From assembly GCA_024235715.1 (NCBI GenBank), contig JACKLW010000005.1, forward strand, positions 558,001 to 622,000: a stretch of DNA of 64,000 nt, in the 5' to 3' direction. The DNA is from Accumulibacter sp. Its GTDB lineage: Bacteria > Pseudomonadota > Gammaproteobacteria > Burkholderiales > Rhodocyclaceae. The translations under genes were made by a program, and so were the position numbers. Positions 7,481 to 16,900 of the stretch are shown here, one piece after another. Position 1 is the stretch's first letter. Each line of letters starts with the position of its first letter. Under the pieces are notes generated by a model. The model was not told the DNA's origin. It did not search any database and worked only from the letters and a program-made list of their open reading frames with translations.

Positions 7481-9280
7481 CTATGGATACAGCCCGGGCA
7501 ACAGCGCTTCCGGCGCCTTCTCGGCCGACAGCCGAGGCGGTGCAGGCAGAATCCTGGCGAGAAGGCTGCCATCCCACTCGCCACCCGCGTAACAGCATCG
7601 ATCGAGTTGCCGCAATGCGTCGGCAACCCCGGGGTTCGTAAGCAGGCGGGCGAGTGCATTCAGTCCTCGTGGAGGAAGTTCCGGCCGGACGCTCGCGGCC
7701 CAGTCGAGCAACGCGGCCCGCGCCGCTTGCGGATCGTCGTCCTGGCAGGCTTTCCGGAAAGCCTTGAACGCCTGCGTGGCGGCAATAATCGTGGCCCTCG
7801 GCAGCGGCGCGATTTCTCGCGGAGCCGAGCGACGTTGACGGCGGCGTGTGTACCACCAGGCCAGCAATGTGCTCAACCACAGCAAGCTCGCGACCAGACT
7901 GACCCAGAGCCACGGTGAATCGGCGTTGCCCTCGCGGCCGGCTGCGGGCGTGCCGGCCGAAAGGCCGGTCGGCGCGGGCGGCATTGGGGACGGCGATGCG
8001 GTCGTCGTCGATGGTTCCGTCGGATCGGCGCTGCCACCCGGCAGCGGCAGGATCTCCAGCGTTCGCTCCGGAAGCACGACCTCGTTCTGAGTTTCGTGCT
8101 CCGTGTCCCACCAGCTCAGATGCAGGGCGGGCAGCGTAAAGCGACCGGGGCGGCTGGCGATCAAGGCGATGTCCTGGTCGCGGCTACCCAGTACGGTATC
8201 ACCTTGCGGCTGGTCGTCGAGCGTGCCCTGGTCCGGGTAGGCCTTGATACCGTCCGGCACGGGCATGATCGTCGCGAGGTCCGGCAACTGGGCGCCGGTC
8301 AGGCCGCTGGCGGCGAGATGAAGATGTCGCGTCAGCGGTTCACCGACATGGATGGGCCTGGCGTCCGGTTGCCAGCTTTCCGTCAGGCGCACGTCCCGGG
8401 CCGGCAGCCAGTACGCGCCCGTTGCCGCCGCGGGACGGGGAAGCACGCTCAGCTCGACGGGATCGGCGTGCACGCGCAGCGGACGCGTCGCCTGCCTCAT
8501 CCCGAGGAGAGGCAGGCGCCCGAAGGCATTGCCGAAGAAAGCATCGCTGCCGTGGTCGTTGCCACGAGTATCGGCGACCCGGGCGTCGAGAACCACGCCA
8601 TCGATCCTGAGCGGTCCACTGCGTTGGGGGAACAGGAGATATTTCCTTTCGATGACGCGGTAGCTGCGCCCGTTGCGCGATTCACTGGTCTGCACGTCCT
8701 CGCCGAGTTGCCTGACGAGCAGATCCTTGCTGGCGGGGAGATCCAGACTGGCCTGGAAAAGCGCTTCCTCGGTAGTCAGCCGCACGCTCAGCACGGCAAC
8801 AGCCTGCACCCAGGTCTGCTTGCGATCCAGGGTCGCGGTGAGGTGAACGGGCGATGGCGATGGCTGCCCCTCATCCCGCGCCCCCTGCGCGCCCGACCGG
8901 TTCGCGCTGCCCCTGCCGCCGACGGTTACCTCCAGCGCCGCGGATTGCTCGCCATCCCATTGCAGCGGCGGGATGCGCAGCGTGCCTTCGCGTTTCGGCG
9001 CGAGAACGAGATTGAGCTGGGTGCGCGAACTGATGTGACCGTTGACGATCCGGACGCTGCTCCCGCTGCTGCTCGCCAGCACGTCGAAATCGTCCTTGAG
9101 TAGGCTGAGATCCGGCTGGCTGTTGCTGCTGCCGTCGCGTTGCACGAGCAGGCGCACGGTTTCGCCTGACGCGACATGGTCGCGATCCAGCGAGGCAGTC
9201 ACTGCGGCGCCCGCCGGCAAGGCGGTGCCGACGGCGAACAACACGAGCACGACGAAAAGAAGGCGGCGAACGTTTTTCAT
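7481..9280 (-). CDS. batD: BatD-like protein (oxygen tolerance family)
   Basis: A 599-residue secreted/membrane protein. The ATG at 9280 overlaps the upstream stop (ATGA) and is followed by a signal peptide (MKNVRRLLFVVLVLFAVGTALPAGA). The N-terminal half has the BatD beta-rich repeats, beginning VTASLDRDHVASGETVRLLV. A transmembrane segment near residues 465-490 (LWVSLVASLLWLSTLLAWWY) precedes a cytoplasmic helical tail. BatD is the last member of MoxR-Bat operons and probably acts at the periplasmic face with the VWA proteins BatA/BatB; its biochemical role is not established. It ends only 131 bases from the IS insertion, so the element did not break the gene. Confidence 0.85.
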   Translation of the reverse strand: MKNVRRLLFVVLVLFAVGTALPAGAAVTASLDRDHVASGETVRLLVQRDGSSNSQPDLSLLKDDFDVLASSSGSSVRIVNGHISSRTQLNLVLAPKREGTLRIPPLQWDGEQSAALEVTVGGRGSANRSGAQGARDEGQPSPSPVHLTATLDRKQTWVQAVAVLSVRLTTEEALFQASLDLPASKDLLVRQLGEDVQTSESRNGRSYRVIERKYLLFPQRSGPLRIDGVVLDARVADTRGNDHGSDAFFGNAFGRLPLLGMRQATRPLRVHADPVELSVLPRPAAATGAYWLPARDVRLTESWQPDARPIHVGEPLTRHLHLAASGLTGAQLPDLATIMPVPDGIKAYPDQGTLDDQPQGDTVLGSRDQDIALIASRPGRFTLPALHLSWWDTEHETQNEVVLPERTLEILPLPGGSADPTEPSTTTASPSPMPPAPTGLSAGTPAAGREGNADSPWLWVSLVASLLWLSTLLAWWYTRRRQRRSAPREIAPLPRATIIAATQAFKAFRKACQDDDPQAARAALLDWAASVRPELPPRGLNALARLLTNPGVADALRQLDRCCYAGGEWDGSLLARILPAPPRLSAEKAPEALLPGLYP

Positions 9281-10374
9281 GGTTGCGATTTCTGTTGTCT
9301 CAGCAGGTGTTCGACCAGGAACTTGCGCCGCAACAGCCCACCCGGGTCGTCCGGGATGCTGCGTAGCCATTGCTCCTGCGCAAGCTGCTGCTCACTGGGG
9401 CGGACCATGGCGGGCGATTCGCCGCGACCTTCGCGGTCCCTGTCGATACCGGCAGCGCCGCCCGGGGCTGCAGGCGGCGGCGCCAGGCTGGCCGCCGCGT
9501 CGCGGCGGGCCTGCTCGGCATCGTCTTTTTGACGCGGCGCCTGCGTGTGCGCCGGGGTGCGCCGGATGTCAGCTGGCGGGCCTTCTTGCGCGCTGCCCTG
9601 CTCTGCCCGGTCCGCGCCCGGCGCCTGCAAGTCCCGTGCGGGCCGATTCGGGCCAGCGTGCTCGTTCCCGCTTCCCGCGCCCGGTGGCGCAGCGTTCGTC
9701 GCGGACGGGGGCGCGGCCGACCTGTCGGACCCCTTATCGGACGGATTGTCTTTTGCGGGCTGACGCTGCTCCCGCGCTGACCCCTGTTCCTGACCCCTGT
9801 CCGTGTCGCCCGTGCGCTTTCCGGCCTGCTTCCCGGCATGGCCCCCGCCGTCCTGTTCCGATCCGGGCGACGAGCCACCCTTGGCCCCCTCACCCTGCCC
9901 GTTTCCTCGCTGATCTCGATTTCTTCCCTCCTGCGGATTCGTCTCGCTGCCAGCGCCACCCTGTTTTTCAGGGGACTGCTTCTTGAGCGCACTGGCGACC
10001 AGATCGCGGTTGTGCCGTGCATCCTTGTTGTCCGGATCGCGCTTCAGCGCCAGATCGTAGGCTTCCAGCGCTTCTGCCAGTTTGCCCGCGTGCGCCAGTG
10101 CGTTGCCGCGATTGTAGTGCGCGTCACTGCCATCGAAAGCGCTCAGCTCCCTTGCCGCCTGCTGGTAGTCTCCGGCAATGATCTTCGCATAGGCTTTGCG
10201 CTGCGGATCGGCGAAAGTCCTGGCTGCAGTGGCCGCATCGCCAGCCTCCAGCAGCCTCTCGCCACGCTGGTCGGCGTTCAGCCACCAGCTCGCCAGGGCG
10301 CCATCGGCAGCTGCGGCTGGAACTGCGGGAAGGGCCGCGCAAAGCAGCAGGGCAAGGCAGCAGGCGCGCTTCAC
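9277..10374 (-). CDS. batC: BatC-like TPR protein
   Basis: A 365-residue protein starting at a GTG that overlaps the batB stop (GTGA). A signal peptide (about residues 1-23, ending PAAAADG) is followed by TPR repeats over residues about 30-125, with the clear motif AHYNRGNALAHAGKLAEALE. The rest (about 130-320) is a long low-complexity region rich in Gly, Gln, Glu, Ser and Pro, probably disordered, ending in a short helix. In Bat operons the TPR protein is thought to bridge the VWA subunits. In many bacteria this TPR is fused to the VWA protein; here it is separate. Confidence 0.8.
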   Translation of the reverse strand: MKRACCLALLLCAALPAVPAAAADGALASWWLNADQRGERLLEAGDAATAARTFADPQRKAYAKIIAGDYQQAARELSAFDGSDAHYNRGNALAHAGKLAEALEAYDLALKRDPDNKDARHNRDLVASALKKQSPEKQGGAGSETNPQEGRNRDQRGNGQGEGAKGGSSPGSEQDGGGHAGKQAGKRTGDTDRGQEQGSAREQRQPAKDNPSDKGSDRSAAPPSATNAAPPGAGSGNEHAGPNRPARDLQAPGADRAEQGSAQEGPPADIRRTPAHTQAPRQKDDAEQARRDAAASLAPPPAAPGGAAGIDRDREGRGESPAMVRPSEQQLAQEQWLRSIPDDPGGLLRRKFLVEHLLRQQKSQP

Positions 10375-11372
10375 AGCCAGCCCCTGCGTGCCAGCGCGCC
10401 CGCCAGGAGGAGCAGCACGGGCAGCAACCAGACGCCGCCGTCATGCCAATCGGCCACTTCGACGCCTTTAGCCAGGCTGTCGCCGGCCAGGCGCTCGCCC
10501 GATTTCTGCAGCGCGGCGTTCAGCTCGGGCAAGCGCGCCAGGTCGACGTACTGACCGCCGCCGACGGCGGCAAGCTGCCGCAGGCGCTCGACATCGAGCC
10601 GGGCCAGTTGGGCGCTTCCCTGCGCATCGTGACTGAAATGCCCGTCCGCGTCGGGCAGCGGCGCACCACCCGCCGTGCCGACCCCGACGACATTCAGCTC
10701 GATACCCCGCGACCTGATCCTTGCGGCAGCCGCCATGGCCGCTGCCGGGTCAGCGAAGCCGTCGCTCAGGATCACGATACGGCGGTCGGTCGCGCCGGCA
10801 TGAGCGAGCAGTCTTTCCGCCTCATCGAGCGCCGGCGCGAGATGGTCGCCGGCGGAAGGCAGGATCTCCGGCAGCAGCGGCGGCAGAAGTGCTCTGACGG
10901 TCGTCACGTCCTCGGTCAGCGGCGTCACGGCATAGGCTTCGTCGCTGAAGACGACCAGACCGACGCGCGCGTCACGGGCGGCAGCGAGCGTGTCCTCCAG
11001 GGCATAGCGCGCGCGGGTGATGCGATTCGGTGCCAGATCGGATGCGAGCATCGAAGGCGACAGGTCGAGCACGATCACCCAGGCCGGCGAAGCGCGATAG
11101 GCATTGCCTTCCATCCGCTGCCAGCTCGGACCCGACAAGGCGATTGCCGCCAGCGTCCACGCCAGCGCCAGCCACGGCCAGGGCCGCATTCCGGCACCAC
11201 CGGCAGCCGCCAGGCGCAGCGTCGGCAGCAGTTGCGGGTCGATCAGTCCGGACCACTCCTGAACGAGCTGCCGGCGTCGCGCCAGCCAGAGCACCAGGCC
11301 CCACAGCAGGGGCAGGGTCAGCAGCCACTGCGGACGCAGAAAATGGAACGTGTGCACGAAGTCGCCGATCAT
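10371..11372 (-). CDS. batB: BatB-like von Willebrand factor A protein
   Basis: A 333-residue membrane-anchored VWA protein. The ATG at 11372 overlaps the batA stop (ATGA). Two N-terminal transmembrane segments (around WLLTLPLLWGLVLWLA and WPWLALAWTLAAIALSG) precede a VWA domain with the metal-ion site DLSPS (in VIVLDLSPSMLASD) and a later LSDGFADP segment. A final C-terminal hydrophobic helix (LLPVLLLLAGALARRGWL) would hold the domain in the periplasm. It is the partner of BatA and the downstream TPR protein, with substrate specificity unknown. Confidence 0.85.
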   Translation of the reverse strand: MIGDFVHTFHFLRPQWLLTLPLLWGLVLWLARRRQLVQEWSGLIDPQLLPTLRLAAAGGAGMRPWPWLALAWTLAAIALSGPSWQRMEGNAYRASPAWVIVLDLSPSMLASDLAPNRITRARYALEDTLAAARDARVGLVVFSDEAYAVTPLTEDVTTVRALLPPLLPEILPSAGDHLAPALDEAERLLAHAGATDRRIVILSDGFADPAAAMAAAARIRSRGIELNVVGVGTAGGAPLPDADGHFSHDAQGSAQLARLDVERLRQLAAVGGGQYVDLARLPELNAALQKSGERLAGDSLAKGVEVADWHDGGVWLLPVLLLLAGALARRGWL

Positions 11373-12361
11373 TTCGCCGGCCCCCGATTGCGCTCCCCGA
11401 TCAATACGGCCGGGAGGCTGCATAGCAGGGCGAACGCCAGCGGCCAGGAAAACAGGTCGCGCTGCGGGCGAACCCACTGTTCGCGTCCGGCGCTCGGCTC
11501 GAGCTGGTCGATGCGCGCGTAGACTTTCGCCAGCGCGTCGGCATCGGTGGCCCGGAAATATTCGCCGTGCGTGATCCCGGCGATCGCCTTCAGGGTATCT
11601 TCATCAAGGGCGTTGTTGCCTCTGGCGCCAAAGAACCCGGCCTGCGCAGCGGCGCCGATGCCGATGGTGTAGATGCGCAGGCCGGCGTCGGCAGCCATCC
11701 TCGCCGCCGCGACCGGATCGAGCAGGCCGGCATTGCTGGCGCCGTCGGTCAGCAGGACGAGTACGGTCTCTCCGTGCTTGCCCGATTTGTCGTCCGGGTG
11801 CGCCGGGTTGTCGCGCAAGCGCTTGATCGCCAGCCCGATGGCGTCGCCAACTGCGGTCTCGGTTCCGGCGATGCCGACCACCGCTTGCCGCAGGAACTGC
11901 CCGACCGTGGACAGGTCCGCGGTGATCGGCGCCTGCAGATAGGGGCGCGTCCCGAACAGGATCAGACCCAGCCGGTCACCATGACGACGGCTGATGAACT
12001 CGCCGGCAACCGCTTGCACCACGTCCAGGCGGGATGCGTTGCCCGCCATGTCGGGCGTCGCCATCGACCCGGAAACATCCACCGCCAGCAGCAGGCGTCG
12101 CCCGCTGGTCGGCACCGGCAAAGGGTCGCCCAGCCACTGCGGGCGTGCCGCTGCGGCGATCAGCAGTAGCCAGAGCAGGGCAAACAACAGCCGGCGGACG
12201 CGCGAACGGGCGTGCGCAGCCGGCGCCGCGTCCGCCGGCACATTGGCCGCGAAGGGCAGGAAGAGCGCATCGCCCTGCGGTTTGACGGCAGGCAGGAAGC
12301 GCCCGATCAGCCACGGCAAGGGCAAGGCGAGCAGCATCCAGGGCCAGGCAAGGTGAATCAC
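11369..12361 (-). CDS. batA: BatA-like von Willebrand factor A protein
   Basis: A 330-residue membrane-anchored VWA protein. I place the start at a GTG (12361) that overlaps the preceding stop (GTGA); a longer frame upstream has no ribosome-binding site and is the shadow of the next gene. Two N-terminal membrane helices (HLAWPWMLLALPLPWLIGRF and RRLLFALLWLLLIAAAA) are followed by a VWA domain with an intact DVSGS metal site (LLLAVDVSGSMATPD), the TETAVGDAI threonine segment and VLLTDGASNAG. A C-terminal helix (FSWPLAFALLCSLPAVLIG) closes the protein. Confidence 0.85.
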   Translation of the reverse strand: MIHLAWPWMLLALPLPWLIGRFLPAVKPQGDALFLPFAANVPADAAPAAHARSRVRRLLFALLWLLLIAAAARPQWLGDPLPVPTSGRRLLLAVDVSGSMATPDMAGNASRLDVVQAVAGEFISRRHGDRLGLILFGTRPYLQAPITADLSTVGQFLRQAVVGIAGTETAVGDAIGLAIKRLRDNPAHPDDKSGKHGETVLVLLTDGASNAGLLDPVAAARMAADAGLRIYTIGIGAAAQAGFFGARGNNALDEDTLKAIAGITHGEYFRATDADALAKVYARIDQLEPSAGREQWVRPQRDLFSWPLAFALLCSLPAVLIGERNRGPAK

Positions 12362-12819
12362 CGACGCGCCTTCAGGAAAGCGCGCGCGCCGCTCAGCCAG
12401 GCGCCGCGATCGGCCTCGACGGTGCTGCCGTAGGCGGCACGCAGGAGACCGCTTCCGGCCGTGCCGGCCCAGGCGCGGCCACCGTGGGCAACGACAAAGC
12501 TGATCCAGCGCTCGCCGCTCAGGCCGGCCACCGCCGCACGTCCGAAGCGGGCCAGCGCATAGCGCCGCAGCAGGTCTTCGATGCCGCTCGCCAGCGCCCG
12601 ATCGTCGCACGCCAGCGCTTCCAGTCGCTCCAGTTCGCGCAGCGCAACGCGGCGCAGGCGCACGGCGGGACGGGTTCGCCAGTACGCCATTCCGGCCACG
12701 CCGATCAGCAGCAGCGCCACCACGCCCCACCACCCGGGCGCCAGCGGCCACCAGCCGGCCGCCGGTGGCGCATGCGCAGGCGCGAGCTGAGTGAGCCATT
12801 CCGCCCCGGCGCCGCTCAT
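12358..12819 (-). CDS. DUF4381 domain protein of the MoxR-Bat operon
   Basis: A 153-residue protein. The ATG at 12819 overlaps the DUF58 stop (ATGA) and the end overlaps batA, so it is embedded in the operon. One transmembrane helix (about residues 30-48, WWGVVALLLIGVAGMAYW) is followed by a basic, helical cytoplasmic part ending in LSGARAFLKAR. This short one-helix protein between DUF58 and the first VWA gene is characteristic of MoxR-Bat operons. Its function is unknown. Confidence 0.75.
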   Translation of the reverse strand: MSGAGAEWLTQLAPAHAPPAAGWWPLAPGWWGVVALLLIGVAGMAYWRTRPAVRLRRVALRELERLEALACDDRALASGIEDLLRRYALARFGRAAVAGLSGERWISFVVAHGGRAWAGTAGSGLLRAAYGSTVEADRGAWLSGARAFLKARR

Positions 12820-13709
12820 GACGCTTCCCGCAGCATGGGGACCAGGGCTTGCAGCACCTCGTCCTCGGTCAGGAGCCGATTGAGCGGCAGATTCAGGCGC
12901 GTGCACAGATCGCTCAGATGTTCCGCCCGGGCCCGCCAGGCATCCTGCCACGCGCTGCGGCTGCGCTCGCCGTCCAGCCACCACAGGCGCCCGGGAAGAC
13001 CGACGCGATAGCTGCCGGCGGGCAGACCGTCCTTTTCCAGCGAGTCGACGATCCACAGCAGGCGAATGTCGTTGTGCGCGCTGGCGGCGGCGAGAAGATC
13101 GTCGGTGGCTGCGTCGACGGTCGTGAAATCGCTCAACAGCAGGATCAGGCTGCCCGGCTTGAGCAGCGGGTACAGCGTCGCAATCGCCGCCCGCAGTCCG
13201 CCGCCGGCCGGCAGGCCGGGCGCCCGCGGTTGTGCCTCGAGCAGTGCTTCGAGGATCGGCAAGACGCCGGCTTCACGCGCGCGTGGCGGCAGGATACGCG
13301 GCGCCTCGCTGGCCTTGGCGATCACCGCACCGACGCGGTCGCCGCCGAGCGCGGCCACCCAGCACAGCAAAGCGGCGGCGCGCAGCAGCAGTGCCGACTT
13401 GAGCTGGCGCTGGCTGCCGAAGAAGAGACCGGCATGCAGATCGCTGACCAGCCACACCGGACGTTCGCGTTCCTCACGGAACAGCTTGGTGTGCAGTCGC
13501 CCGCGCCGGGCGCTGACCCGCCAGTCGATGGCACGTGCATCGTCACCCGGCGCGTAGAGCCGTACCTCTTCGAACTCCAGCCCGCGGCCGCGTTGCGCGC
13601 TGCGGTGTCCGCCCTGCAACTGCGCCAGCGCCGGCCGCCGAGCGCGCAGGCTGAGGCCTTGCGCGGCGCCGCGCAGGGCAGCCAGTTCGGCGAGATCGGG
13701 GATGATCAC
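12816..13709 (-). CDS. DUF58 domain protein
   Basis: A 297-residue cytoplasmic protein starting at a GTG overlapping the moxR stop (GTGA). It has the DUF58 hallmark YAPGDDARAIDWRVSARRGRLHTKLF (about residues 52-77). A VWA-like fold follows, with VWLVSDLHAGLFFGS in place of a canonical DxSxS metal site and LILLLSDFTTVDA later on. It is always found next to MoxR ATPases and is a probable adaptor or client. No transmembrane segment is seen, unlike longer DUF58 proteins. Confidence 0.85.
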   Translation of the reverse strand: MIIPDLAELAALRGAAQGLSLRARRPALAQLQGGHRSAQRGRGLEFEEVRLYAPGDDARAIDWRVSARRGRLHTKLFREERERPVWLVSDLHAGLFFGSQRQLKSALLLRAAALLCWVAALGGDRVGAVIAKASEAPRILPPRAREAGVLPILEALLEAQPRAPGLPAGGGLRAAIATLYPLLKPGSLILLLSDFTTVDAATDDLLAAASAHNDIRLLWIVDSLEKDGLPAGSYRVGLPGRLWWLDGERSRSAWQDAWRARAEHLSDLCTRLNLPLNRLLTEDEVLQALVPMLREAS

Positions 13710-14725
13710 GGCACCGGCACCCGATGCAGCAGCTCGTCAACGCAATCCTGCGCCGTGACACCACGCGCCTGCGCGGTGTAATCGAGCAGGAGGCGGTGGC
13801 GCAGGGCGTCGGGAGCGATCGTCAGGACGTCTTCCGGGCTGACATAGTCGCGGGCATCCAGCCAGGCAAGCGCGCGTGCGCCGCGTTCGATGGCCATTGC
13901 CGCGCGTGGACTGGCGCCCCAGCGCAGCCACCCGGCCAGTTGCTCGCTGTAGTGCTCGGGTCTGCGGGTCGCGTCGACCAGCGCGGCAATATACTCGCCG
14001 ACCGAATCGGCAAGAGTCAGATGCAGGGCCTCGCGGCGCGCGGTGAAGACGGCGTCGAGCGGTAACGCAGTTGCCGGCGGGGCGAGCTCGCGTCCTGCCA
14101 GCGCTTCTCGGCGCGCCAGGTCCATGATGCGCAGGGTATTGGTGCGATCCGGATAGTCGACCAGCGTGTGCAGCATGAAGCGGTCGAGTTGCGCTTCCGG
14201 CAGCGGATAGGTGCCTTCGTGCTCGATCGGGTTTTGCGTCGCCATCACCAGGAACAGGCGGGGTAGCGGATAGGTCGCCGAACCGACGCTGATCTGGCGC
14301 TCGGCCATGGCTTCGAGAAGCGCCGACTGAACCTTGGCTGGCGCGCGATTGATTTCGTCGGCCAGAATCAGGTTGTGGAACAGCGGCCCGCGCTGAAAGT
14401 CGAAGCGCTGCTCCTCGGGCCGATAGATGTCCGATCCGGTAAGGTCGGCGGGCAACATGTCGGGGGTAAACTGAACGCGCTGGAAGTCGCATTCCAGGCC
14501 ATGCGCGAGAGCCTTGACGGCGCGCGTCTTGGCCAGTCCGGGAGGCCCCTCGACGAGCAGGTGGCCGTCGGCCAGCAGGGCGACGAGCAGGCTCTCGACG
14601 AGTCGCTCCTGACCGAGGATCTGCGCCTCGAGGTAGCTGCGCAGTTCATTGAAGACGGTCAGCGCGCGGCTGCAGGCATTGCTCAATTCCAGTGAAGGGC
14701 TGTTCATGTCGTGGTCCGTGCTCAT
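13706..14725 (-). CDS. moxR: MoxR family AAA+ ATPase
   Basis: A 339-residue MoxR-type ATPase, first gene of the seven-gene operon. Walker A is [10 protein letters not shown], Walker B is [11 protein letters not shown], and the family motif [23 protein letters not shown] is present, followed by the C-terminal lid. MoxR ATPases act as chaperones for VWA proteins, loading metal or remodelling complexes, which suits the batA/batB partners downstream. Two starts are possible (14725 or 14707), neither with a strong ribosome-binding site. All downstream genes overlap by 4 bases, so the complex is probably made in fixed proportions. Confidence 0.9.
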   Translation of the reverse strand: MSTDHDMNSPSLELSNACSRALTVFNELRSYLEAQILGQERLVESLLVALLADGHLLVEGPPGLAKTRAVKALAHGLECDFQRVQFTPDMLPADLTGSDIYRPEEQRFDFQRGPLFHNLILADEINRAPAKVQSALLEAMAERQISVGSATYPLPRLFLVMATQNPIEHEGTYPLPEAQLDRFMLHTLVDYPDRTNTLRIMDLARREALAGRELAPPATALPLDAVFTARREALHLTLADSVGEYIAALVDATRRPEHYSEQLAGWLRWGASPRAAMAIERGARALAWLDARDYVSPEDVLTIAPDALRHRLLLDYTAQARGVTAQDCVDELLHRVPVP

Positions 14726-15111
14726 GGTCAAGAGATGGCTCGACGCTTCCTGCTCTGGTCGAGAACCTTGCCGGCGGGGAGACAACACGCAAATGGGCCG
14801 TTTCCTGGCGTCAGCCGCAGGGAAATCCCTCGACAATCCCGATCGCCATCGCTGACCACTGGCTGCGCGAGTCCACGCCGCGGGAACAGCCATCTGTGAC
14901 GTGTCACGATCCTGGCGTCACGGCACGATGGCGGCCATCGTCTTGCTCCTGACATGCTCGCCGTCGGCTGCAGTTCCCTTCCGACAAGCCGGAGAATGCC
15001 TCAGGGACGCTTAAGACCGACTTAAGAAGACGGGTGACGGAAGGGCCACCGGGGGCTGGGGTTGTTGCGAACGCCGCCTGCACGACGGCGCTTGCCGCGT
15101 GGCACGGACCT
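14726..15111 (-). promoter_or_regulatory. Region upstream of moxR, with CTTAAG direct repeats
   Basis: A 386-base non-coding stretch between the SnoaL-like gene's end and moxR. It must hold the moxR promoter, though no clear boxes are visible. CTTAAG occurs at 15010-15015 and again at 15021-15026, 11 bases apart and so on the same helical face. This spacing is common for response-regulator sites of the OmpR class, but the assignment is only suggestive. Confidence 0.35.
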
Positions 15112-15546
15112 TCAGGCGGCCAGCCTTCTCTTCAGCAAGCGCATCAGCCAGCCGATTCCGGGCAGCTTTTCGTAGAGTTCCTCGGCTGCATCCCAGTAGT
15201 CGCGGTGCCAGACGACCTTGCCTGCGGCGTCGAACCTGAGGTGCGAGGCGCCACGGATCAGCTGCGCCTGGCCCCGCCCAGAACCATCCGGTCGCCTGAA
15301 GTGCATCTCCCAGAGCAGCAGCGTGCCGTTCTCGGCAGCCACCCGTTCGAGTACCACGAAGCGCGGTTCGGCAAGCTGGCTGAACATGTGGCGAAAGATG
15401 CGCTGAATGGCGACCACGCCGCGTACCTCGTTGAACGGATCCTTGAAGAACGCGTCGTCTGCGTAGAACGCCGGAAAGCGTTCGATGTCAGCGGGACCGA
15501 GGCCTTCGTAGAACGCGATCAACGCGTCGGCAGCGCTCGTGCTCAT
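15112..15546 (-). CDS. SnoaL/NTF2-like protein
   Basis: A 144-residue single-domain protein of the NTF2-like superfamily. Features are an N-terminal helix (DALIAFYEGLG), FYADDAFFKDPFNEVRGVVAIQRIFRHMF, a strand block LWEMHFRRPDG and the closing KVVWHRDYWDAAEELYEKLPGIGWLMR. Such cone-shaped folds bind hydrophobic ligands or act as isomerases or hydrolases. It is the last gene of the cfa/LitR-type cluster, 12 bases after the SDR gene. A role on a modified fatty acid or pigment is inferred only from context. Confidence 0.75.
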   Translation of the reverse strand: MSTSAADALIAFYEGLGPADIERFPAFYADDAFFKDPFNEVRGVVAIQRIFRHMFSQLAEPRFVVLERVAAENGTLLLWEMHFRRPDGSGRGQAQLIRGASHLRFDAAGKVVWHRDYWDAAEELYEKLPGIGWLMRLLKRRLAA

Positions 15547-15558
15547 GGGCCAACTCCT

Positions 15559-16353
15559 TCAGCGTCCGGCGAAACGGTGGATCAAAGGGAAATAGAGGCG
15601 GTATGGGAGATGCGCGAGCAGCTTGAGCACCCGTGTGAAGCGCTTCGGGTAGTGGATCTCGAAGGCGCTGCCGGCAAAGCCGTCGATCGTCGCCTGCGCC
15701 GCCTCTTCGGGGGTCAGCAAGGCCGGCATGGCGAAATCGTTCTTCTCGGTGAGCGGCGTCGCAACGAAACCGGGGTTGATGAGCCGCACGCCAATCCCTT
15801 TCGAGTGCAGATCGAGATAGAGCGCTTCGGCGAAATTGATCAGTGCGGCCTTGGTCGGGCCGTAGATCAACGATTTTGGCAGCCCGCGATAACCGGCGAC
15901 GCTGCCGACAAAGCCGATCTGGCCCTCGCCCTGCTGCAGCAACTGCGGTACGACGCGGGCGGCGAAACCGACTGCTCCGATGAGGTTGACCTCGATCATC
16001 CGGCGCGCGGCGCCGAGATCGATCTCCCAGGCGCGCATCGGCTGGTAGTCGCCGGCGACGTAGAGTGCGACGTCAACGCCGCCCCATGCCGCCAGCAGTT
16101 CGTGCCAGGCGGTGCCCAGGCTCGTTTCGTCGACGGCATCGCAGCGCAGGAGCAGCGCCCGCCCGGCTTGCGCAGACCCGTCGCCCCCTGCCACCCCTGC
16201 GAGCACTTCGGCCAGGCGACTGGCGTTGCGTGCCGAAACTGCGACGCGAGCGCCGCGCGCGAGCAGCAATCTGGCCAGCGCCGCACCAATGCCGGTTGAC
16301 GCGCCGAGCAGCCAGACACGTTTTCCCGACCAGTCATCGATACGTGGATTCAT
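15559..16353 (-). CDS. Short-chain dehydrogenase/reductase
   Basis: A 264-residue SDR. The nucleotide-binding motif GASTGIG lies at residues 17-23 and the catalytic residues are Ser151, Tyr164 and Lys168 (SVAGYRGLPKSLIYGPTKAA). The N-terminal Rossmann strand with VAVSARNASRL suggests NADP preference. The substrate is unknown. The gene sits 4 bases after DUF3833 and 12 before the SnoaL-like gene, an order seen in light- or stress-induced cfa clusters of other proteobacteria. Confidence 0.9.
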   Translation of the reverse strand: MNPRIDDWSGKRVWLLGASTGIGAALARLLLARGARVAVSARNASRLAEVLAGVAGGDGSAQAGRALLLRCDAVDETSLGTAWHELLAAWGGVDVALYVAGDYQPMRAWEIDLGAARRMIEVNLIGAVGFAARVVPQLLQQGEGQIGFVGSVAGYRGLPKSLIYGPTKAALINFAEALYLDLHSKGIGVRLINPGFVATPLTEKNDFAMPALLTPEEAAQATIDGFAGSAFEIHYPKRFTRVLKLLAHLPYRLYFPLIHRFAGR

Positions 16354-16357
16354 CGCC

Positions 16358-16900
16358 TCAGCGCTTCCTGAAACTCAGGCTGACTTCGCCGAGACGAAAA
16401 CCGAACTTGCGCATTTCCGAGCGATTGAGCATCACCTGGTCGTCGATCAGGAACATCCAGTCGTCGAAGTCGACATGCCACACCCGGCCATCGACCGGCA
16501 GTGCCAGCACATAGCGCCAGCGCAGCGCATTGCCGGCGGCCTCGCCCTGCGCCTCGCCGACGACGTCGTCGGCGACACCGATGTAGCGCGAGGAATCGAC
16601 GCGGGTGATGGTCCATACCCGCCGCGAGGTACTGCCGTCCGACCACGAGAAGTGCTCGTCGAGGGTGCCGACATCGACGCCGTCACGCTGTTCCCACTGC
16701 GCGTCGATCAGCACATGAAAGCGCTTGATCACTGCGCCCGAACGATCCTGGAACATTCCCCAACCGTCGATCCTGCCGTTGAAGTAAGTGGCCAGGTCGA
16801 GCCGCGGTTGCTCGGCCCGGTAACGTTCCACCGGCACACCGGAACACCCGCCCAGACCAAGAAGGCCGCAGGCAAGGCAGGCCAGCCATAGTGTTTTCAT
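16358..16900 (-). CDS. DUF3833 family lipoprotein
   Basis: A 180-residue lipoprotein. The ATG at 16900 overlaps the MFS stop (ATGA). The signal MKTLWLACLACGLLGLGGC gives a lipobox ending at Cys19. The mature domain follows the DUF3833 pattern: LDLATYFNGRIDGWGMFQDR, an SDGSTSRRVWTI stretch, and the end MFLIDDQVMLNRSEMRKFG. The lipocalin-like beta barrel predicted for this family suggests binding of a lipid on the periplasmic side, in keeping with its cfa neighbour. Confidence 0.85.
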   Translation of the reverse strand: MKTLWLACLACGLLGLGGCSGVPVERYRAEQPRLDLATYFNGRIDGWGMFQDRSGAVIKRFHVLIDAQWEQRDGVDVGTLDEHFSWSDGSTSRRVWTITRVDSSRYIGVADDVVGEAQGEAAGNALRWRYVLALPVDGRVWHVDFDDWMFLIDDQVMLNRSEMRKFGFRLGEVSLSFRKR